The translations under genes and the position numbers were made by a program. DNA of 64,000 nt from NCBI GenBank assembly GCA_023525975.1, contig CM042021.1:77321501-77385500 (forward strand), written 5' to 3'. The notes below the pieces were generated by a model. It was given only the letters and a program-made list of their open reading frames with translations, did no database searches and was not told the DNA's origin. Positions within the stretch are counted from its first letter, which is position 1, and every line of letters begins with the position of its first letter. Shown piece by piece: positions 56,968-64,000 of the stretch. Source of the DNA: Smallanthus sonchifolius. Its lineage: Eukaryota > Streptophyta > Magnoliopsida > Asterales > Asteraceae.

Positions 56968-59900
56968 ATGCCTCCCCGTCATGCTACCGTGACCAACAAC
57001 AACACCGACATTGCTGCTATCCTTGCATAACTTGTAACTCAACTCACCCAAGCTAATGGAGCCATTAACGGTACCCATGGAGCTAATGGTGGTGGTGGTT
57101 CCAACCCACCGCAATGCACCTTCAAGCACTTCAATTCGTATAATCCTCTTAAGTTCTATGGTACCGAGGGAGCCACAGGACTCCTTCAATGGTTCGAAAG
57201 TATTGAGGGCACCTTCCTTAATAGTGACTGCCCCGATAACCTTCGTGTTCGCCATGCTACAAGTGTCTTCCAAAAACGGGCACTCACGTGGTGGAATGGG
57301 GAAAGAAGAACTAGAGGTATGGAGGCAGCAATGGCCTTACCGTGGGATGAGGTTAAGAGACTAATGACCGAAGAGTTCTGTCCTTGGAATGAGGTGAGGA
57401 AGCTGGAAGCTGAGTTTTGGGATCTTACCCAAGACAGTGGTGAAAGTCTGGCTTATACAACCCGGTTTCATGAACTGAGTCTCCTTGTGCCCCATATGGT
57501 CACACCTTTATCCCGCTGCATTGAGAAGTACATTGGTGGATTACCTAGGCAAATTCAGGATATTGTCTTAGGGAGAAATCCCGCAACACTCGAAGATGTT
57601 ATCCGATTATCTGCTACTTTGACCGACAACCATGTTAAAGCAGGGACTCTGACTAGAAAAGGCACCAAGAAAGTTCCTGACACCGCAACCCCTCATTCAC
57701 ACATCAAAGAAGCCAAAACTGAACTCTACCACAATAATAAGAAAAGAAAGGCTAAGAATTATGTTGTGGTCACTCCTGCTATCCCTGTTAACCAAGTTAC
57801 TCCCATGGCTCAAGCACCAGTCAAGAAGCCATATGTTGGGATATGCCCACTCTGTGCCACATGCAATTATCACCATATCCAAAACATCCCCTGTCGCCTC
57901 TGCACCCACTGTTGGAAATATGGCCATACGGTCAATGTTTGTAGAGCCAAGGCACTTGCAGGGCAAGTCAACCCACCAACCCGAACCAACCAACAAGTGG
58001 CTAATCAAGGTGTTCCCGCTATTGAAAAAGGGCGTGCTTATTATGAAAGTGGCAACACGAATCATTTCCGTGACCAGCGCCCGAAGTTCAACAATGCTAA
58101 ACAAGGTGGAGCTCGTGGGCGTGCTTTCAACATAAACGTCAATGAAGCTCAGGCCAACAATGATGTGGTCAACGGTACATTCCTTGTTAATAGTCAATAT
58201 GTCTCCATTTTATTTGATACCGGTACAGATAAAAGTTTTGTGTCACTTAACTTTGAACCCTTACTTGCAAAAACGCGATCCAAATTAGAGAAAACCTTCA
58301 CCGTCGAAGTAGCAAATGGTGACTTTCTTACAATTGACTCCGTTATCCATGACTGCTCTCTAGAACTCAATGATCACACATTTCCAATCAACCTTGTGCC
58401 AATGCCACTAGGAAGTTTTGATATCATCATAGGCATGGATTGGCTGTCGAATCACCATACCGAAGTCATCTGTTTCGAGAAGTGCATCCGAATACCTCTA
58501 CCATCGGGAGAAACGTTAAGAGTCTTTGGTGAAAAACCTTGTAAAGGACTCAAGTTAATGTCATGCACTACTTCTCAAAAGTACTTACGAAAGAAGTACG
58601 TGGCATTCTTAGCTCATATTATTCAAAAGGATGCCAAATAGAAGAGTATTCAAGACATCCCCATCATCCGGGACTTTCCCGAAGTATTCCCTGAAGACCT
58701 ATCTGGTCTTCCACCCGTTCGACAAGTAGAATTTCGCATTGACCTTGTACTCGGAGCTAACCCCGTGGCTAGAGCTCCATACCGCCTTGCACCTTCTGAA
58801 ATGCAAGAGCTTGCAAGTAAACTCCAAGAACTCTCTGACAAGGGCTTCATCCGTCCAAGTCATTCACCGTGGGGTGCACCCATTTTATTCGTCAAGTTGA
58901 AGGATGGATCATTTAGCATGTGTATTGACTACCGCGAACTCAACAAGCTTACCATCAAGAACCGTTATCCATTGCCTAGAATTGATGATCTCTTTGATCA
59001 ACTTCAAGGCTCTACTTGTTTCTCAAAGATTGATCTTCGATCCGGTTATCACCAACTCCGTGTACAAGAGGAAGATATTCCAAAGACTGCTTTTCCAACA
59101 AGGTATGGTCACTACGAGTTCATGGTCATGCTTTTTGGGCTAACCAATGCACCCACGGTTTTCATGGATCTCATGAATCGTGTTTGCAGATCGTACCTTG
59201 ATAAATTTGTGATCGTCTTCATTGACGATATCTTAATCTACTCCAAGACTAAATCCGATCATGAGCAACACCTTAGGTTGGTTTTGGATCTCTTGAGAAA
59301 AGAGAAACTATATGCCAAGTTCTCCAAATGTGAATTTTGACTAAAAGAAGTTCAATTCTTGGGACATATCGTCAATGAAAAGGGAATTCATGTGGACCCT
59401 ACTAAGATCGAAGCTGTTAAGAATTGGAACGCCCCTAAGACCCCCACCGAAGTTCGTTCATTTCTTGGTCTTATGGGATATTATCGTCGTCTCATTTCAA
59501 ACTTCTCTAAGATTGTTGTTCCTCTCACCGCTTTGACCCACAAGGGTAAACCTTACGAATGGGGACCAAAGCAAGAAGAAGCTTTCCAAACTCTCAAGCA
59601 AAAGTTGTGCAATGTTCCTATATTAACCCTCCCAGATGGGAATGACAATTTAGTTGTCTATTGTGATACCTCCAACCAAGGCCTCGGTTGTGTCCTCATG
59701 CAACGAGGCAAGGTGATCGCTTATGCATCAAGGAAACTTAAGATTCATGAGAAGAATTATACGACACACGAACTCGAATTGGGTGCAGTCGTATTTGCAT
59801 TGAAGATTTGGAGACATTACCTTTATGGCACAAAATGTGTGGTGTTCACCGACCACAAAAGCCTCCAACACATCTTTAACCAAAAAGAACTCAATATGAG

Positions 59901-61484
59901 GCAACGGCGTTGGGTTGAACTCCTTAACGACTATGACTGCAAGATTCGTTACCATCCCGGCAAAGCAAATGTTGTAGCCGACGCTTTAAGTCGTAAGGAC
60001 CAGGTAATGCTTCATTGTATCCGAATTCAAACCGACATTCAAAATCGTATCCTAGAAGCTCAACACGTCTCGGTCACCGAGGGTAACATGTACGATGAAA
60101 TATCGTGTGGTGTGAACTCCATCTTGAATCTAAACCCAGTGGCTTACTTTATTACTTGAATCGTATTTTGGTTCTCGATCGCGATGATCTCCGTGCATTT
60201 CTTATGAACGAGGCTCACAAAAATCGTTATTCTATTCATCCTGGTGCGGATAAAATGTACCAAGATCTTTGCCAACAATATTGGTGGCCCGGTATGAAGA
60301 AAGACATTGCTCTCTATGTTGCCAAATGTCTAACTTGCTCCAAGGTCAAAGCCGAGCACCAACGTCCTTCCGGTTTGCTTGAATAACTGGAAATTCCTGT
60401 GTGGAAATGGGAGAATTTAGCTATGGACTTCATTACCAAACTCCCTCGCATCTCAAGTGGTTATGATAGCCTTTGGGTGATCATTGACCGCCTCACCAAA
60501 TCTGCTCACTTCTTTCCTATCCGTGAAGACTATCGGGTTGAGAAATTGGCCCGAATTTACATTGACGAAATTGTGAGTCCTCACGGTGTTCCACTAAACA
60601 TAATTTCTGATACAGATGCTCGTTTCACCTCCCGTTTCTAGCGATCCCTCCAAACTGCTCTTGGCACACGATTGGATTTGAGCACGGCCTACCATCCCCA
60701 AACTGATGGTCAAACCGAGCGTACAATCCAAACTCTTGAGGACATGCTTAGAGCATGTGTAATTGATTTTGGTGGAAACTGGGATTCACATCTGCCCCTA
60801 ATTGAGTTCTCTTACAATAATAGTTACCACACAAGTATTAACATGGCTCCTTTTGAAGCTCTCTATGGTCGTAAGTGTCGTTCTCCTATCTGTTGGAACG
60901 AGATTGGGGAAGTACAAATCACCGGTCTCGAGTTAATTCAAGAAACATTCGACAAGAACATTCAAATCCGTGACAACATTCGAGTAGCGAGGAGTCGGCA
61001 AAAGAGCTATGCCGACAAGCGACGAAAACCCTTGGAATTCCAAGTCTGAGATTTTGTCCTTCTAAAAGTGTCTTCATGGAAGGGTGTGATCCATTTTGGA
61101 AAGAAAGGCAAGCTAGCTCCTCTCTATGTGGGTCCATTCAAGATCCTTGAAAGGATTGGGAAAGTGGCTTACAAACTCGAGTTACCTCCATCACTTGGCA
61201 ATGTGCATTCTACATTTCATGTGTCCAATCTAAAGAAATGTCTTGCTGACGAGAATCTCCATATACCTCTTAACGACGTGCGCATTGATCAAACGATGCA
61301 CTTCGTTGAGAGACCCGTAGAGATTATGGATCGTGAAATCAAACAACTCAAGCGAAGCCGTATTCCTATTATCAAAGTTCGTTGGGAATCTAAGCGTGGA
61401 CCCGAGTTTACTTCGGAACGTGAGGACCAAATGAAGCTCAAGTACCCGCACCTTTTTGCAGATCCAGTAACTTCCACTAGTTAA
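56968..61484 (+). pseudogene. Ty3-D gag-protease-RT-RNase H-integrase-chromodomain, broken
   Basis: The frame starts MPPRHATVTN. TAA at 57028 follows after 20 codons, then the same frame reads through gag (57031-57700), a first Cys/His knuckle, a second one that has lost its cysteines (YESGNTNHFRDQR), protease (DTGT near 58220), RT with FIDD (58765-59340) and RNase H. A frameshift near 60100-60150 moves integrase into another frame. Other stops are TAG 58639, TGA 59338, TAA 60384, TAG 60639 and TGA 61047. The tail (VRWESKRGPEFTSERED) has Ser where Ty3-A has the chromodomain Trp. The overall order and the tail place it with Ty3-A. Confidence 0.9.
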
Positions 61485-61507
61485 ATTTCGAGGTGAAATT
61501 CCCTCAA

Positions 61508-61518
61508 CATGGGGATAC
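61508..61518 (+). other. Polypurine-like tract of Ty3-D
   Basis: CATGGGGATAC directly precedes the 3' LTR start TGTAACATC at 61519. It is short and interrupted by pyrimidines. Confidence 0.6.
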
Positions 61519-62060
61519 TGTAACATCAATGAATTTCGAGCCATAATTTTTCTTTATTCATTTTAGTAGGTAAACTCTTGGAGTCCTATACTGGTTCAAA
61601 CATAATATGTTACATAAATTATTATTTCAACATCTAGTAAAACCCACGAGTTTGAACCATGCTTATTACTATACACACGTACCATTACAAGTATAAAGAT
61701 GTATATTTGACTTTATTTAATAAACAAGTTATTACAAATTATAAATTCATGAAAATGAGACTTTTTACAAACCACACATACGTGCATTTTGATTTAAGTT
61801 AATCCAAATATAAAAGATTTAATATTTTTAAAATATATACACACACATACATATATGTATATATATTATATATATTGGACATAATTATTTTACATACGTG
61901 AAATAGACATATGAAAGTCAATTTTATAAAATAATAAAACATTTCGGAGCATGTTTAATTGTAAACATATACACGTACATATTTACAATGTAAACAAACA
62001 AGTTTGAACCCTCCCCTAGGCATTCGAGCCCTTGACTTTGAACCCTGTAATCCCAAAGTT
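61519..62060 (+). repeat. 3' LTR of Ty3-D, first 542 bp
   Basis: It matches the start of the 5' LTR with scattered substitutions and stops where Copia-3 begins (after CCCAAAGT). Confidence 0.9.
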
Positions 62061-62704
62061 TGTAGGATCGTGAAAGTACAAGATGGTTCTGTTCTTAGTT
62101 GAAATTGGCGGAAACAATAACAACTACACAAGTATAATCGAGTAAACAGAAAGAATACTTTTAAGAACACTGTTGTATTAAGCTTTTGCAAATAAACGAT
62201 TACAAATGAAAACTCAATCAAAAAGAACACATACAATGAAGTGTTTACACAGTATTTATACTCACTTAGAATCAAGACAGGCCCTTGATTCTAAGGATCA
62301 GATCTAACACAGACCGTTGATCTTTTGTATATAGCTAACTATTACACGTTTAGTCTAAAACTAGTTAACTTTATTGAAACGTCTTCTTTATGCATCATTG
62401 CTTGCATGCTTGGAGAAGAGCATTGTTTTCTGTCATTGGTTGTGCCATTGAGGTTCCTTCTGCTTTGAGTGTGTCAGTGGCTTTTGCAAAAAGTTGTCAG
62501 TGACGTTTGGTATAGTCAGCTGCGACGATTTGTCTTCAAGGCACAAGGCTGTCAGCAGCAAGGATGAGGATCAGCATCAAGACTGATCTGTTGAACGCTG
62601 CTGATAAGCCTATCAGCAGCAACAAGTGTTGAACGCTGCTAATAAGCCTATCAGCAGCATTTGTACTTAGAAGAATTTTGTTGCAATCAGTCTTTGGTTC
62701 TACA
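62061..62704 (-). repeat. 3' LTR of Copia-3 (644 bp)
   Basis: It is 56 bp shorter than the Copia-2 LTRs, mainly because only two palindromes remain (62597-62658) instead of four. The stem at 62265-62295 is intact. The polypurine complement AACTCCCCCTAGA follows at 62705-62717. Confidence 0.9.
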
Positions 62705-62737
62705 AACTCCCCCTAGACTGATGCTACCAAAATTCTT

Positions 62738-64000
62738 CTAATCTCTTTGTTGCTGAAGCTTTTTCATGTGGCGGACTATCATTGCAACCTCATAGCCTCT
62801 TGGATCCTTGCTAGGATTGTTCAGTGGAAGCTCAGACAGAGTCTTGATGTCTTTACTTGGCATTTTGAAAATTGTCTTGCTTGAACATCTCATCTGCTGC
62901 TTCTTAACATCAGTTAAGGTGAACTCATCCAGATCAGCATTGTAGGACCAACTTACAAATGGAGAGTGGGACTGAAGTGGTTTGATATTTATGATGACAT
63001 CTTTGCTAGGGTTGAAATGGTGTTTGATTGCTAGCATAAGACGTTTCCCACCCTAATTTGCAGGCTCATGAGCTTCACCCATCTCCAGAATTCGACTGAG
63101 ATCTGAATCTGGTAATTGTAGAACTTCATCAACAGATTTGTAAACAGATCTCCTTCTTTCAGTTCTCCCCCTGAAGATTTCAAACCACTGATCCTGTGAA
63201 ATGTAGAACCAATCAACTATATCTCTGGAGTCTTCTGGTTTAGGTGTGGGTTTGGATTTCTTCAGGAGAGGCTGTTGATGAGAGGGAGCTGGGTGAGATG
63301 GTTTAGACTTTTTAGGTGGAGGAGAGGAAGGTTTGGGGATATTTGTGGAAGGTTTTTGGATAGTGGAAGTAGTGTCTGGGGCAGAAGTCTTTTGTTTCTT
63401 GACTGGTCTCTTGTCTTTCTTTTCTGTGACCCTTGTCTTGAAGACTTTCTTTCCTAGTCTTTCTTCTTCTTCCTTCTTGACTTGTCTGTACAAGGCTTGT
63501 AGGTTGATGAATGTCATGGGACCTAGCCTCCTTCCACTTTCCCCCCTTGCCTTTAGGAAGTCAGTCATGGCCTTCCTTTCTTCATGGGTTCTCTGGTTAA
63601 GTGCAATGGCCTTCTTGGATTTTTGACGAGCCTATTCTTCCTCTTCAGCTCTCTTCTTTGCCAATACCCCCTGCTGACCCATGACGGCTCTATAGATCTC
63701 TTTGTTTGAGAGTTTTTCAAGGTAGTCAGCGTCCTCACCTTGAGAGATCAGAGCTTCAATCCACTCCTCCCTTATTTCTTTTGCTAATTTAGAATCAGAG
63801 ATTCTGAATTTAGCATCTTCCTTCCTTTTCTTTTCCTCCTCCTCTTCTTCCTTGTTTAGTTGTTCCTGCAGCTGTCTAGCAAGTTCTTCATCTTTGTCAA
63901 CTTGAGACACTACATGGAGTTTACTTTCATCTCATCCAGCTGTTTGGCATACTGCTGGATAAGTTGTTCTCTGAGGAGTATGGCTGTTTTTCTTTCTTGA
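62738..64000 (-). pseudogene. Copia-3 second reading frame, C-terminal part
   Basis: This is homologous to the last ~400 codons of the Copia-2 frame: coiled coil (63632-63910), THEERKAMTDFLKARGE segment, Pro/Lys-rich linker (near 63300) and the SWSYNADLDEFTLTDV tail (near 62930). In-frame TAG codons lie at 63632-63634 and near 63050, and the frame shifts near 63915. Apart from these breaks the protein-level match is strong, which suggests the frame was under selection before both copies decayed. Confidence 0.85.

Larger units (their letters stand above)
53177..62060 (+). mobile_element. Decayed Ty3 chromovirus-type element Ty3-D
   Basis: A 3,095-bp 5' LTR, initiator-Met primer site, broken gag-pol, polypurine tract and the first 542 bp of the 3' LTR are present. 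The 3' LTR is cut by Copia-3 at 62061 and its remainder lies beyond the window. ATAGA (53172-53176) would be the left target duplication. Confidence 0.9.
62061..64000 (-). mobile_element. Copia-3, second copy of the Copia-2 family (3' end only)
   Basis: A minus-strand copy whose 3' LTR (62061-62704) and second-frame tail are in view; the rest lies beyond the window. It shares with Copia-2 the TGTAGGATCGTG LTR end, the 12-bp stem, the palindromes and the coiled-coil frame. It has more substitutions and in-frame stops. Confidence 0.9.

Overview
The window looks like repeat-dense nuclear heterochromatin from a flowering plant, most likely a daisy-family (Asteraceae) species. The family call is an inference. 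It rests on the style of the Ty3 chromovirus polyproteins and on a long accessory Copia reading frame that I recall from Asteraceae genomes. I see no host gene, rRNA, tRNA gene or organellar sequence. Essentially all of the 64 kb is LTR retrotransposons, nested in one another and built around one tandem array.

Core (1738-51084): nine units of about 1,615 bp (A to I) stand head to tail. Each is most of an LTR of a Ty3 element (Ty3-B). The last unit runs into that element's primer-binding site and decayed gag-pol (44133-49072), which ends in one complete 3' LTR (49073-51084). Ty3-B therefore has a tandemly amplified, 5'-truncated LTR in place of a single 5' LTR, in effect an LTR-derived satellite caught at its source.

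Insertions in the core: the 3' end of a Copia element (1-1737) interrupts unit A. A young Ty3 element, Ty3-A (5660-15658, target duplication GTTTA), interrupts unit C. A minus-strand Copia element, Copia-2 (24933-43028), interrupts unit I, and itself carries a minus-strand Ty3 element, Ty3-C (29067-37939, target duplication CTGTG). Copia-2 has gag and a second reading frame of about 1,430 codons but no visible protease, integrase, reverse transcriptase or RNase H, so it should depend on another element for mobility.

Right flank: a diverged Copia relic (51085-52524) is homologous to the left edge of the window. An unclassified remnant follows (52525-53176), then a fourth Ty3 element, Ty3-D (53177-62060), with a 3.1-kb LTR and a gag-pol broken by six stops and a frameshift. 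Its 3' LTR is cut by another copy of the Copia-2 family (62061 to the window end).

The most striking signal crosses families. Most LTRs here carry an array of short palindromes, different between families, with paired changes in the two arms. In the Ty3-B LTR units and in two Copia LTRs the palindromes are nearly the same, and the last one lies 17-19 bp before a TATA box. A second pattern is a conserved splice-donor-like block and splice-acceptor-like block inside the LTRs of Ty3-A, Ty3-B and Ty3-D, which predicts an intron in the untranslated leader.
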